From NCBI GenBank assembly GCA_021229015.1, contig CM037792.1:37759365-37823364 (forward strand): a stretch of 64,000 nucleotides of DNA, given 5' to 3'. This document shows, one piece after another, positions 1-12,205 of the stretch. The notes under the pieces are model-generated. The model was not told where the DNA came from. It worked only from the letters and a program-made list of their open reading frames with translations, and ran no database searches. The DNA comes from Solen grandis. Lineage: Eukaryota; Mollusca; Bivalvia; Adapedonta; Solenidae. Both the position numbers and the translations under genes were made by a program. Positions within the stretch are counted from its first letter, which is position 1. The number at the start of each line of letters is the position of its first letter.

Positions 1-599
1 CATATTCTATGTTCAACTAACGAAATGAGAGTCTAAATCTTTCTATAATATTTCTAATTTTGTAACCGTTTATTTTAGCTAGATAATGTGAAATAAATTT
101 AAGATGTGGTTTTATTTTTTTTACAAATATAATGAGTTCCATCATTATACGTAGAGGTATAGCTGCACACTCACGTATTTGGTGCTCTGAATATATTGCA
201 AGTTGCGTTTAAAAACCGTTCCACGGCTAACAGATAATATACTACCAAAATACTTGAATATGCCAACGAAATACACAATACGTAATACAGAAGTCCTTTA
301 TATAGATCAAGATTTCTATGCACATTTTAATGCTTGATTCAAATTCAAACATATTTTAGTCTTTTTACCAATCTATAAAAGCATATATAATGTTGATACG
401 CACTAAACATTGAAAATTATATATTATCTTTTAATTTAACATGCAACTTCTTTTATGTCATTAAACATTACATTACAAGACAATATTCAAAGTTGTTTTC
501 TTTTAACATCAATAAGACTGATGGAGTAAGTTCCCTTGATGCCAATAGCAACCTACATTAACATTAATCATTTTTCCCTTTTCACTAACCGGGGCACAT
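1..599. other. AT-rich non-coding DNA, nothing recognised
   Basis: No coding pattern, splice-flanked open frame or recognisable repeat was seen. The stretch is AT-rich with short homopolymers. Confidence 0.5.
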
Positions 600-815
600 G
601 TTCTCAGGATGAGCTATTAAGATCGATGAATTTTCTTCAGCCGTTCTTCTGTCATCTTTCTGTCGTCCATAATTCGTCTGTCATCTTTCCGTTATCCACA
701 ATTAGTTTGTTTACACTCCATCATTTTATCAAACTTTATGATAATGTTAATAACCATAATCTCTCAGCCAAGACCAATTATATTCCATATCGGCCAATTA
801 GGTCAAGAGTTTTTG
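600..815 (-). repeat. Fragment of hairpin-ended bivalve-type repeat
   Basis: Read on the minus strand, 720-800 resembles the tandem core units at 24,110-25,015, with the same run about an old-looking 'aaactttatgataatg' and 'ataatctctcagccaag'. A degraded GAGCT-containing end lies near 610. The copy is short and diverged, so its exact limits are uncertain. Confidence 0.4.
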
Positions 816-1109
816 CCTAATATAATTATCAAACAAAACTTCAATGTCTAAACCATTAACTTCATTACCATAACTACACAACTTAACTGGTCATTTTTTT
901 CTGATTATAATACTTCAAGTAATGGGGAACTCAGAGGTCATCACTCTTGTGTCATCGTCATTGAGATCGTTATTGTTGATGATGCTGTCATCCTGAAAAA
1001 CGTTAACATTAGCCATAACGTCTATACTAGTAAAGCTCCACATACTTGTTTACTACCACAGGGGCTTCATTTCTGTAAAGGGCCATAACTCTAAGGTCCT
1101 TTTTTTTTT

Positions 1110-2180
1110 AGCTCACTAGAGCAAAACATGCTCAAGGTGAGCTATTGTGATTTTCCTCCATTCGTCGTCCTTCATTGTCCGTCGTGCTTTGTCAGTTGTC
1201 CGTTGAAAACAATTTGCCTTAAACGACTTTTCCTCTAACAACATGGTAGAAATTTATGAAACTTCGCATGAATGATTATTGGGTGGCCTTTCACAAAAGT
1301 TACCTTTTATCTAGCTAATATCTCATCCAGTTTTGATAACCAGCCAGAATGTCTCAGACACTCCTGAGTTACTGTCCTTAAATAGGTAAAAATGCAAAAT
1401 AAACGACGTCCAGCTCTCTAATTTAAGAAGCTTAAACCAATATTTACTAAACCTTGTAACAATGTGAATGGTCACAATGTTTTGACCAAGTTTATAACCA
1501 GTCTGAATGCCCTAGATACTCCAGAGTTGTGGACCTTGAATTGATAAAATTGTTTGATGTATTTTACCAAAACCAGTGCTCGTTTGAATATAATGTGAAA
1601 AACTTTACCCTTGGCCATTCTGAGCTATTTAACCTTCTGTCACCAAATTTCACATGCTAATTAACACTCACAAGGGCTACATTACCATTAAAGGGCATCA
1701 ATATTGGGTCTATTTTGTACCATTCCACTTTATTCACTGAATTTTTCACTTTATTTACTTTTTAAGGAATAGCTTCGGAACTTATATAATTCTTGTTTAT
1801 AACCATCACCTCCACCTGTAGGCAAGAGTATTTTGACCAAAGTATGCCCTATTTATACGTCAGTCGAATGACGGGACGTACTATGGATTCACATACAGCG
1901 GCTGGTCCGGCGGCGTTCACTTACTCGAACAAATGTTAACGGATCTTTTCTTTACTAAGTCACAATGTATATGGGCACACTATCTAGACCAAGCTCGATA
2001 ACAAGCCAGATTGTCGCAGACACTCCAAAGTTATGGTCGCTCTCTAACTCAAACAAACGTGAACCGATCGAACTTCGCAATGTATATGGGACAAGTTCGA
2101 TAACCAGTCAGATTGTCCTAAACATTCTGAAGTAATGGCCCTTGAATTGATGAAAAAATGGTAACAACGTCCAATCTCTT
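1110..2180 (-). repeat. Degraded GCTCACC-family element, minus orientation
   Basis: It opens with a damaged copy of the family's terminal hairpin (1110-1143; AGCTCACT...GGTGAGCT). A GTCGTCC/GTCCGTCGT run and the 'aacaatttgcctt' segment seen beside this hairpin elsewhere follow. Downstream, 1325-1560 and 1946-2150 hold diverged units sharing 'gataaccagNcagaNtgtc'. The far end is not clear. Confidence 0.55.
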
Positions 2181-2182
2181 AG

Positions 2183-2184
<2 letters not shown>

Positions 2185-2229
<45 letters not shown>
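2185..2229. repeat. (TA)n microsatellite
   Basis: About 45 bases of uninterrupted alternating T and A. Confidence 0.95.
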
Positions 2230-2230
<1 letters not shown>

Positions 2231-2232
<2 letters not shown>

Positions 2233-3104
2233 TGATCTGGTTTAATGACTTTAGTTCACCTGAACACAAAGGCTTTATGATAAGCCATCGTGAATTTTAG
2301 TTAACTGTCGGCCTTAATTTCAGAAAACAAAATCATCCGAGTTTTGATGTTATGATTTTGATTTAATGATAAAATAAATAAAATCTTCTTGTCAAAACCT
2401 ACTGGACAGATCGTAAAATATTTACACAGATTCTTAAAAAAACAAGTTATCTTTGTATCTTTAGGAATTTTCTTACGGAATCTATAGGTTAGATTTGAAA
2501 ATCATTTATTAATTATTAAAACCCTCTATAAACATTGTTCATTCCAATTTGATAAAACATATCCACCGTAATTCTTAGATCATCAGATATTGTGATCACC
2601 ATTTATTTGAAAATGACATAAATTATTGCAGCTCATAAAATACTTTCTGCTTAAAACTTAAGTCTTTAAAGCAACTCTATTGCTCAGAAATGGCAATGTA
2701 TTGTATTTGAAAAAGTTAGATCTTTGCTATGGACCTGTTTTTTGATAAAAATGTACACAATGGTTAATTGAAAAAAAATTAAAGAGCCATATACAATATA
2801 TCACTCAGAGTTGTATCTAAAACGTATCTAATTAATGTTATAATGGTTTTTAGGAGTTTAAATTCAATTAGTATATGTACAGCTCTTAACATGTTGATTC
2901 TAACTTTAGCCCTGTATAATCCAAAATATTAGCATCCCAAATATAGAATAAAATATACATTAGGTAATTCGAAACTGGATATCAACATTGGTTCCATGAT
3001 GTTCGATCATGCACATCGTTTTTGGAAATAGATTGACCAAATTATTCCCCATTTTCGATTTAGAATCTCGTGTTAATTCTTTGTTCCACCTATTTTTTTT
3101 CACA
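2231..3104. other. Non-coding DNA, nothing recognised
   Basis: No coding region, RNA gene or clear repeat was found here. Confidence 0.5.
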
Positions 3105-3480
3105 TAATCCTTTAAGGTACTGCTTTGAAACTTGGAATACTTGTATATGGCCATCACCCTTTCTTGTATGCAAGAAGTGATAACTGGATGTCATTGATTT
3201 TGATTAAATTATGCCCTCTTTTGTACTTAGACTCTCGGTAAAGTTGTTGTCTTAACCTTTTCACTGAACCATTTAGGTATTGCTTTGAAACTTAGTATAC
3301 CTATTTTAAACCACCTGCTCTACCTACCTGTTATCAAGAGTATATAACTATGTCATGGAATTTTGTCAAATTATGCACCTTTTTGGACTTACATTCTCAG
3401 TTAATTTTTTTTTGTATCACCTCACTTTTTCACTTATCTCTTTCAAATACTGCTTTGATTCTTTTATTTTCATATTAGGA
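3105..3480. repeat. Degenerate tandem repeat, about 155-bp period
   Basis: Three diverged units share 'actgctttgaaacttNg', 'aaattatgcNcc' and 'tttttcact' at roughly 155-base spacing. Part of a related unit lies at 1730-1860. The minus-strand open frame over it is an accident of the repeat. Confidence 0.6.
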
Positions 3481-4568
3481 CACAGAGACAATGCAAATAA
3501 TACGAGTGCTTCAATGTAAGTATGCTGCCATAAGCCTTCAAAAATATTTACTCCTTGTAAATTACCCTGAATTTTAGTTTGTTTAAATATGAATACTCAG
3601 ATTTAATGTTTCAGTCATTGTTATCTCTTACATGTACGGAAAAAGTAAAAGTGAGCAGATATTATGAAACAAATAATAAAGTTGTCTAAAATCTCTTCAG
3701 TATAAATTTTCTTTATCCCCCTTATATCGACTTTACATATAATGCGTATCTCATAAACATAAATACTTCTACAATAATATTCTTTTTATTTTCCTTGTTA
3801 AAGAAGATAATTCAATTAGTATATCTCCCAAGAACTGTCACTGTCATTTTTATAAGAAATCATATAAATCAAACACACACACATATATACATGTATAAAG
3901 AAACTGATACACTGATGAACCATACAGGCGAAACATGTTTGTATATTCAGTAAATAATTAAATTATAAAAGCATGTGAAGTCAGTTTATTTGTAATATAC
4001 ATATATGTCTAAAAATTTGACAAACATTTTTATATGTACTCATCCATACAAGCTCCGCTGTCAACCAAACCTAAAATTAATCCGAAAGGGTGCCACACAA
4101 TTTATATCGCTCAACAATTGTGTGCCTGGTCAGTTTTTATCCGTCATTATCTACTTATTATGTAGATGTAATTTCCAATTTTGATTCCAATTACAACAAA
4201 ATCTTATTATTTTTAGAGTACTGAGATTTAAAAATTAACGACAACTGTATGTACAGCATACTTAATTGGAATCAAACGAAAATAGCATTGCTTTTCTGAA
4301 TACGAGTGTTTCCTTAGAATGTAAATATACCCAAATAAAAACAAAAAGGCCGCCATTTCACCATGTCAGAGTGTTCACCTTTAAATAAGTTTTGTCTACG
4401 TTTATATTCAATAGTTTCAATAAAACTCGACCATGAATCTATTCAGCCATCTATCGCCTTGACATGTAACGCATGTCAACAAATTCAAAGCAGACGATTT
4501 TGAAAACATGTTTTCAAAATGAAAATATTATGAATTAAAAAGTATAGTGTGAAGTTATATCAACCTTT
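3481..4568. other. Non-coding DNA, nothing recognised
   Basis: No gene was seen. A short CA/TA-rich tract lies at about 3872-3900. Confidence 0.5.
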
Positions 4569-4990
4569 AGCTCACCTTATTTCTAAAAAAGTGAGCTAAT
4601 GTCATTACCTTGGCGTCGTCGTCGGCGGCGTTTATCTCTGGGTAAGTTTTATGGTTAGTTGTCACCCCCTTCAACAACCAAAGATATGGCTTTAAAACTT
4701 ATTTGCGCTTATACAACATCAAAAGTTCTTTCTTGGCCGCAAAAAATATTTTTATCATTTTGCTTTTCGCGAGAATTATGGCCCGTTTAAACATTTATAA
4801 AAAATGTCAGACTTTGTGTCAGTTTTGTGTTTATGTCAGCTTTTCACCTCAGTTATTAAAGCTATTACTATGAAACTTGGAACACCTATTTACTGCCATA
4901 AGTTGACTTTGTGCTGCAAAAAACAACATCTCTATCATGCGTTTTGCCAGAATTAGGGTCCCTTTACACTCATCAGACGAGGACCACCCC
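4569..4990 (-). repeat. GCTCACC-family element, minus orientation
   Basis: It starts with a degraded terminal palindrome (4569-4598, AGCTCACC...GTGAGCT). A GTCGTCGTCGGCGGCG run follows, then two diverged core units of about 200 bases (both contain 'aaaacttN' then a 'gccataa/gcgcttata' stretch and 'atcatNttgc'). No protein function is indicated. Confidence 0.5.
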
Positions 4991-5689
4991 AAATGCAAGG
5001 AGAATCCCCCATTTATTGGACTGGTTTATGGTGTACCTTCTCCCAACTTGGGTATCCCAACATTTTCAAATCCTGAAATTACTTATAGGTCCTGCTTGGA
5101 AGTACCACCTCCAAGATCTGGGTACTCCACAGCCCCCACCCTTATTCTATTATTTCAAATTTAATACCTCTACATTTTAACTCATCTCGCATTATTCAAT
5201 TAAAGAAACATTGTCGATTTGCTTTATGGAACAAAGTACCGGTAAGCGTAGAAAAACTTATGACTTTAGTGCCCAGTTAATACATGTCTCATTTTTACAA
5301 ACGATGGGTATGACAAAATTATTATTATACAGTGACAAAAACAATCAAATGAGCGTCTGTTCTATATGGTTGTGCTCTTGTTTCCTTTTGTCACAATACT
5401 TTCAAGTTTTAAAATATTAGCTAGTTTAAGTCTTAATATTTCAGAAAATGGGCCCATTTCAAATGAATCTAAACTTTCTGTATATAGTTTCTGTAAAAAG
5501 CTCCATGCAAGAAATATGCTCTCATTAATTGAGACTTTCATCAAGATGTTTATTAAGAGTTCAAAACCTCATAGAACATTGAGCAGTTGCATCCATTCTC
5601 ATCTTGTCACAAAAATAACATACATGGAAGCCACACATTGCCCATGCAGAAAGGAAAACCCGGAAGAAACTAGCAATATTGCGCAAGCT
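4991..5689. other. Non-coding DNA, nothing certain
   Basis: Short open frames exist but lack conserved motifs, splice signals or family resemblance. I could not assign this stretch. Confidence 0.4.
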
Positions 5690-6519
5690 TGCTGGAATAA
5701 CATGGGGGGAGACAAGCTAATACTGAAGACAGTATATCAGGGAAAAGTGAGACTCCACCTTAAGTATAGTTCTGCTGCCTGGTCTACCACCTCTAAAACC
5801 ACCTTAAGTATAGCTCTGCTGCCTGGTCTACCGCCTCTAAGACCACCTTACAACTCTTGATAAGGTCCAAAACCAAGCTTTGCATATTGTTACAGGAGCC
5901 ACTAAATCCGACCCTATCCAATTCATGGAGCAAACCACCGGGAACAGCCTCTGCAAGACAGGAGACAAAGCAAGATCCTGCTGTTAGCACAGAAATATAA
6001 TTACCCACCAGACCACCCCATAAAAGACAGGTTGCAAGGTCTAACAAAAAACCTAATGGAAGGCATTTCCATTCCTGCACATTGTGGTATTCCTGAAAAA
6101 AAAAAAATTAAGTGGCAGACAAACTAGCAAAACTTGGAGCGTTGTCTGAACAGTCCAGCACCAGCGTGAGCCACCACGAAAAAGTGGCCATTAACAAATC
6201 ACTGATTCGGTCCCGACTGGAAGAAGATGCATATCATTTACTACACAGGCAAGAGCAAGTTATCATGGTCAGATTGCGATCAGATCTCAAAAGACTGAAT
6301 TCACAAATGTACTGGAAGTACAAGCTGGTACCATCACCACACTGTTCAAGTAGTGAAGAACAGACCTCAGAGCACATCCTCCAAAGGTGCAAACGGCAAA
6401 ACCAGGAGAGAACAGCAACATGACCACAAGATATTCAAATGAATCAAAAACTGTATGGTGACCTAGGGGATCTGAAGATGACCACAAAGTTCATCTCTGT
6501 TACTGGACTGACAGTGTAG
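5690..6519 (+). pseudogene. Dead LINE: C-terminal polymerase/RNase H region
   Basis: Broken reading frames carry the tail of a non-LTR retrotransposon polyprotein of the kind with an RNase H domain (Jockey/I-like group). Near 5770 is YSSAAW. At about 5860-5890, LDKVQNQALHIVTGATK is the segment that usually follows the reverse transcriptase. At about 6112, ADKLAKLGA is the end of the RNase H domain. Near 6310-6400, LVPSPHCS...SEHILQRC is the typical C-terminal cysteine/histidine stretch. Reading ends at a stop near 6519 after VTGLTV. Several frameshifts, an internal duplication and a poly-A insertion at about 6096 show it is inactive. Most of the element upstream is missing, so this is a 5'-truncated copy. 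The clade assignment is from family knowledge and is approximate. Confidence 0.8.
5755..5850 (+). repeat. 44-bp tandem duplication inside the dead LINE
   Basis: Units 5755-5798 and 5799-5842 differ at only a few bases, and a third unit starts at 5843. The duplication disrupts the LINE frame. Confidence 0.9.
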
Positions 6520-7484
6520 GCGAACGAGAAAAATAGTTTGTCCCAATTCTATCAAAAGCTGTTTGTTGTAGTTTTGTCATTATTTGTCATAAAATTTTCG
6601 TCAGAACCAATGTTTTGCTTGTATTGTAAAACTTAATATCATGTTGTACAACTGTAACAAGTTTCATGATGATGTAAAGTTATCGTCATAGAAAGCAAAA
6701 GGCTGAATCAGAAAGGTTAACATGTGTTACACCTTATATAGCTCACACCGTATACATCTTACGGTAAGCTGTATACGTCAACTATAAAACCATACACCAT
6801 ACACCGAATACCGCTTACCGTAAGTTGTATACGTTAAGATGCTCCATATCGCCTTATATAGCTTATTCTGAAAGATGATGATGAGCACCATTCTCGTCGT
6901 CAGTAGCATCATTATCATCGTCATCAACACAGTGTTGCGAATTCATGTAGATGTTGTAAGTGCTATCATTGTTGCTGATATGAATATTTGTATTGTTGCT
7001 GCTGCTAGAATTGTAGAGGTAGTATTGGAAGTATGACTGTCTGTGTGTATGTTCGTCCGCTCGTCTATCTGTCCGTTCGTCCTTTAATCGCATTACCGTT
7101 TCCCTAGATAAAATACAGGTGTCATGTATTTACCTTGGATTTAAAACGGTTATGGGTTTGGGTTGGAGGGGTTGAGGGCTCAGTTCACTTCACTTGGGGG
7201 TAGGATCATAAATCTATGAACGGGGGAGGGGGGAGGGGAGTCGAAATTCTAAGACCAAGAAGTCACAGTGATCTATTTTCAAAAACAAGAGCACCACATA
7301 AAGCTGGACGCGTTAAATTCGGCAAGGTGCATTTTCCTATGAAATTTGTCCCCAGTTAAAAATAAATAAAAGAAAATTTAAATAGGGAATCCAAAATCAC
7401 TGCATGTTTTTTGTAATACTTTTACCATGCAGATATTATAGGCGAGGCAAAAATTTATGCCAGATTGCCAAAAAAATCTTCTTG
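6520..7484. other. Non-coding DNA with short internal repeats
   Basis: 6735-6850 holds two imperfect copies of a 'cttacNgtaagNtgtatacgt' motif. 7035-7090 is a TGTC/CGTTCGTC-rich run, and 7200-7240 is G-rich. No gene was seen. Confidence 0.5.
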
Positions 7485-7790
7485 ATGGTCACCGGCACAT
7501 CATCCCATTGGTATAGTGTCCGCTCTGCGATTGTGAGGTTTGGAATTCGAATCCAAGCCAGGACACTTCCCCTGGCGTCAAACTAAAGATGGTACTAGAT
7601 GTACCATTGCCTGGTCCTGCTAAGTGGGGTTTCCATGGTAACTCCGAATACTTAGTACTGGGTCTACCAAGGAACTTGTCTCCCATGTATCGCTGCTTTA
7701 CACCAGAAATGTAAAAGAACAAAAGGCTCTTTACGCAAAAGAGCTAGGGTATCGCAACTAGACTCCCTTGTATCAAACCAATGTATCCTC
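7485..7790 (+). mobile_element. tRNA-derived SINE, copy 1
   Basis: The head resembles a tRNA gene. An A-box-like TTGGTATAGTGTCC (about 7507-7520) and a B-box-like GGAATTCGAATCC (about 7541-7553) are spaced as in an RNA polymerase III promoter. A non-tRNA body follows, with 'accattgcctggtcctg', 'ggtctaccaaggaacttgt' and a short hairpin 'ctctttacgcaaaagag'. The tRNA fold is too degraded for a functional tRNA. SINEs depend on LINE machinery for movement. The 3' limit is uncertain. It lies only about 40 bases before the BEL/Pao array. Confidence 0.7.
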
Positions 7791-7826
7791 TACCTACTGT
7801 TTCCTCAACACAAAATAGAATCACAT

Positions 7827-8305
7827 TGTAACTGCGTTAGTAATCCGTTGGTATAATGGTGGATATTTTCACGTGAGTGTGGTTCATACAGAGTCACGGT
7901 GCTGTTCCCGCCGTTTATTGTCTGCATGTAGACTTTGCGAAAATTCTCTGCGACGATGTGTTTGCGAATTATAGGCGCAAGGAGGTATTTTATTTTGTTT
8001 ATTGCACATTTGAGATATGGTATATTATTATGAATTCATTTATTAGTCTTACACCTGATATTTTGCTTTGTGAACTTTGTTAATGGTGTCAATGTAAATT
8101 GTTCCCCGTACCTTTTTGTATAAGCAAAACTGTATTTGATAGGATTTATGCTCTTTTCAGTTTATCTGTAACACGTTATTCATTAGGTTTTATCTTATTT
8201 TTAATTGTCTTTCAGTTTCTACGTCGACATTGGTAATAAAGTCGTCAGTCTAGAACCCTTGCCTTGCGTATTGCGTATAACGTCCCACCTGCGAATACCG
8301 TTACA
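7827..8305 (+). repeat. LTR 1 (left)
   Basis: 479 bases, TG...CA. A polyadenylation signal AATAAA lies at 8235-8240. It differs from the other two LTRs by a 7-base insertion near 8200 (extra 'tttttaa' before TTGTCTTTCAG). The open frame inside it is not coding. Confidence 0.95.
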
Positions 8306-9352
8306 GTAGATACTCCGGTTGAGCTTTGAACTTTGCGATAGAGTGACATCATTGTTGTGATAGAGGCAGTGCTGCTATTTCCAGAGACTTCTATCAATGA
8401 AGAAAGCTGATCATGTGCCATTTATAACTAGCTATTTTATTCACGAGTGTCAGCCAACACTATTGATAGCATTTGAGTTTTACTATAAATTAACTCACAT
8501 TTTTGAGGGTGTTGGAATAAACAGGTCCACAATGGAGAAATAAATGACCATAAAGCCCATTTTGACTGAAACATGCAGGACATAGCTGCAGTGTTGCCAT
8601 CCTACACAGATGTCAAATGAATATGCAAATTGATTGTGATGGACATGTCGTCTTCATGGGAATGGTGGAATTCTCTCCGCATAAACAGTGACATCTTTCG
8701 CTATTATGTAGCATAGATTCCACTTGAACTATATTCTAAGTGTCAGTGTTTCGTAAAGTAGATCATTTGAAAAGAACTGAATTTATCTCATTCATTCAAC
8801 AAATTTGATATAATTATATCTGTATGTTTAAGTCCCTTTATCATATTTATATTTGTTAACACTAGAATTTTTAGGACAAATGTTTAAGGATTAAACATCA
8901 AGAGGTCATTTGTGAATTTGTGAACCATTCATCTCAATTACTCATTTCATCAGTGGGTAATTTTGATTTCGGTCATGTACCGATTGTATCAACATGTCAG
9001 TTTTGTCAGACCATTAACATATTTTTTAATCATTTTTGTTATGATTGACAGGAGACTTGCATACAGACTTAAAGTTAAGCAAATATCATTCACTTTGTAT
9101 TGTTCTGTGTTAGGGCAAAATTGTTAGATGTTCGAAGCATTTTTATTGATAGCTGTCTGAATTGTTCTTTGTTTTTTTATTATTTCTTTTTAACAAAATG
9201 TATTAAGTATACATGAAGGTGGAACATGCTGTACCAGTTTTTGAGCTAAAAGTTTAGAGTTTAATGGGGTTTTTTAAGCTTTTTGATACTTGGGTAACTA
9301 GGTTCATTTCTATATATATGCATGGTATTTATGTACATGTATAACTGTCAAG
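8306..9352 (+). other. 5' leader of BEL/Pao copy 1
   Basis: About 1 kb without coding sequence lies between the LTR and the gag start. The bases after the LTR (GTAGATACTCCGGTTGAGC) are where a tRNA primer-binding site should lie, but I could not match them to a particular tRNA. Confidence 0.7.
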
Positions 9353-10375
9353 ATGTCTGATGAAACTTTGCAAGACATACAACCAAAATTGTCTTCTGTA
9401 CATAATTTAGCCATTCGCTCTAGTTCTAGTGAGAGAAGGCCAACTGAAAAGGGCCTTTCTTATGAAATAGAAAAATGCAAAAAGAGTTTCAAGTCAGCTG
9501 TTTCAAGATGGCGCATTTGTGTCGCCAGAATTTCGGCATTATTGTCAGACACTACTGATGTCAAATCAATCCGTGAGGGTCGTGCTAAGTTAGAAAATGC
9601 ATGCGCAGAGGTTAGAACTATCGTTTCAAGATTAATTGACTTGAACACTTCAGATAAGACTGAAATTGAGAATTTTTCTAAGGTTTTTGAGGGCATAGAG
9701 AATGATTACCAGAATTTAATGTGTAAGATAGGTGATAGAATTTTGGAGTTGCAAACAAATCTTTCAGAATATAGCACAGGGTCTTATACACACTCTTTTA
9801 GGAGTGGGAGGTCAAGAAGGTCTAGATCATCTGTAGCGTCAAAGATTTCTGGAGGACGTGCGGAGGTTGCTGCCTGAAAGGCAAGGTTTAAATTTATTGA
9901 TGCTGAAAGTAAGACCAAATTTGAATTGGAAAGGGTTATCACTGAAAGAAAGATTGAAGAAGCTCAGGCTAAGGTAGATGCCCTTCATGACATTTCGTCA
10001 GAGGCAGTCTCTGAGGTTAAAAGTCTTATGGGGATAGATGTACCGGAGGTTATTAAACAGGAATATGTCCAAGAGTATGTACAGAATCAAGTACCTATAC
10101 AGTTTGAATCTGTCAGTATCAAAAGCAGCCTACCTCTTATGCAGAATACTCACCTGTTGATGAAGGTCATTTAACTGACACACCATTGAATCCTGATGCG
10201 GGCGTCTTTTTGCCATCTCAAACTAAGCAAAATTTGGTAAAGTCAGAGTCACCCCCCCCCCCCATTAATCCAAATGTAAGCTCTTCTACAGAAAACAGTA
10301 TTTTAGAATTGACAAAGGCATTGTCAGAGCAGCTTGCTTTGAGTCGCATGCCCCCCTCCAGAGCCCGGTGTATTT
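9353..10375 (+). pseudogene. BEL/Pao gag, N-terminal part, copy 1
   Basis: The first ATG (9353) opens 174 codons of a charged, helix-rich protein with a serine/arginine-rich patch (SGRSRRSRSS) near residue 155. A TGA at 9875 interrupts it. The same protein resumes at once (KARFKF...) as a coiled-coil-like segment to about 10130, and then shifts frame before a proline/serine linker with a poly-C tract (about 10252-10264). Gag would package the element RNA in cytoplasmic particles. The TGA and the frameshift near 10125 are also present in copy 2, so they predate the duplication. The length of the poly-C run differs between copies. Confidence 0.8.
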
Positions 10376-10955
10376 AATGGCGACCCCTTGAGTTATCCTG
10401 GCTGGAAATCTGCCTTTCATATACTTATAGAACAAAAATGTATTCCGCCCTCAGAGAAAATTCATTACTTGCGTAAGTATCTAGGTCATGAGGCCCGAGA
10501 GGTTGTATCAAACTTTTTTTTTTGATTGGTACAGAGGATGCTTATCATGAGGCAAAGAAGCTTTTAGATCAACGTTATGGTGATCCATTCACTGTGGCTA
10601 ACGCCTTCAGGGATAAACTTGAAAAATGGCCAAAAATACAGTCTCGAGATGGTTTTGGTCTCAGACGTTTTGCTGATTTTTTGAAACAGTGTCATACAGC
10701 AATGGCAAGTGTTGGTGGTCTTTCAGGTTTAAATGATGAACGTGAGAATAGAAAAATGTTGTGCAAGGTACCAGAGTGGGTAAAAAGTAAGTGGAACAGG
10801 GTTTCAGTACAGTGGAAAGAGGAGAAGAATGCTTTCCCGCCTTTTAAAGAATTTATGCAATTCATGGATAGGGAGGCCAGAATAGCTTGTGATCTAATCA
10901 CATCTTTGCAGTCCTTTAGGCTTGATCAAGGATCTTCAAGTTTTGAAAAGACTTG
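10376..10955 (+). pseudogene. BEL/Pao gag DUF1759 domain, copy 1
   Basis: The segment encodes the DUF1759-type gag domain: YPGWKSAFHILIE at the start, then YLGHEAREVV, AYHEAKKLLDQRYGDP and VPEWVKSKWNR. A T-run at about 10513-10522 has ten Ts where copy 2 has eight. Eight keeps the frame, so this is a private +2 frameshift. A private TGA at about 10953 ends the frame, where copy 2 reads TCTGAT. The CCHC zinc knuckle and the aspartic protease (DUF1758) that normally follow are absent; reverse-transcriptase leader sequence begins within about 100 bases. Confidence 0.85.
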
Positions 10956-11044
10956 ATTCAAGAAAGGTGAGAAAAATTGGGTCATAGACTTCTAGTTTGT
11001 GAAGCTGATCATTCGCTGTCAGCGAATGAGAATGAGAATGCTAA

Positions 11045-12163
11045 GGTTGACAATGTGGTAGTTGCCTTTAGGAATAAGGTTAAGGAAGTGTTCAGTCCTA
11101 CAGATATTGTTCGAATGATTAATCTTGAATTCAATGAGCGTAAAAATGCTGATATTAGTCTTTCTGTTGAAGATCGAAGATTCCTTGAAATTGTCGGGAC
11201 AGGCATAGAGTGGATGGGCGTTACGAAATGCCATTACCACTGAATGGTGAAGTGCGTTTACCAATTAACAAACCTCTTGCTCTAAGCCGGCTTAACCATT
11301 TAAGGCATCGTCTCGAAGGAGACGAAGAACTTTGTGGTCACTATCGTTCGTTTATGAGAGGCATGATTGATAAGGGTTATGCCGAGAAGGTTCCTTGCGA
11401 GAACCTCAAGCGTACAGATGGACAGGTTTGGTTTATTCCTCATCATGGCGTTTTCAACCCCAAGAAGCTAGGAAAGATAAGGGTCGTGTTTGACTGTAGT
11501 GCACAATTTCAGGGAGAGTCTTTGAATAAGCATCTTTTGCAAGGTACAGACCTGACAAATACATTGATTGGAGTCCTTCATAGATTTCGCAAAGAAAGGG
11601 TTGCGTTACTATGTGATATTGAACAGATTTTTTTTCAGTTTCGGGTCAGTCCAGCGCATCGTGATCTTCTGCGTTTCCTTTGGTGGGAAAATGACAATTT
11701 TGATGTGGAACCAGTCGAGTTTCGCATGTGTGTACATCTGTTCGGCACAGCCTCATCGCCATGTGCAAATTATGGCCTTAAACAAATCGCAACAGACTAT
11801 GATTCTGAATTCGGTTCTGAATTGGCAGATTTTGTTCGCCGAAACTTTTATGTGGACGATGGACTGTCATCCAAACTTACAGAGGGGGAAGCAATGAGTT
11901 TGATAGTTTGAAGCAAAGATATGTTAAGTAAAGGTCAATTGAGGTTGCACACGTTTCTCAGTAGTTCTAAATCTCTATTACAACAGCAGCACCCAGATGA
12001 AATTGCAAAGAGTTTCAAGGATGTGGAATTGTTTCTTGACAATATCCCGGTTGAGAGGGCTTTGGGTGTTCAATGGTCAATAGCGTCAGACAGTTTTCAG
12101 TTTAAAATCACTCTCTCTGATCAGCCTCTTACAAGACGTGGAATCTTGTCCACTGTAAACTGA
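11045..12163 (+). pseudogene. BEL/Pao reverse transcriptase, copy 1
   Basis: From about 11060 the leader LSVEDRRFLEIVGTG runs into the polymerase by a frame change at 11210. Clear motifs are PHHGVFNP, RVVFDCSA, a DIEQIFFQF catalytic aspartate and the FYVDDGL active-site box (about 11848-11868), then a TGA at 11909 and the thumb/connection segment to 12163. The enzyme would copy element RNA into DNA. A three-base deletion removes a glycine near 11760, where copy 2 keeps it (SPGCANY against SPCANY). The TGA at 11909 and the stop at 12161 are shared with copy 2. Confidence 0.9.
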
Positions 12164-12205
12164 TTTGGTTTTATCTCTCCAGTTGTTTTCGTCGGAAAGC
12201 AAATC

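Noticed and set aside
5366..5860. A 164-codon open frame as a gene
   Set aside because: Its first half has no conserved content, and its second half is dead LINE sequence in more than one frame, with a 44-bp duplication.
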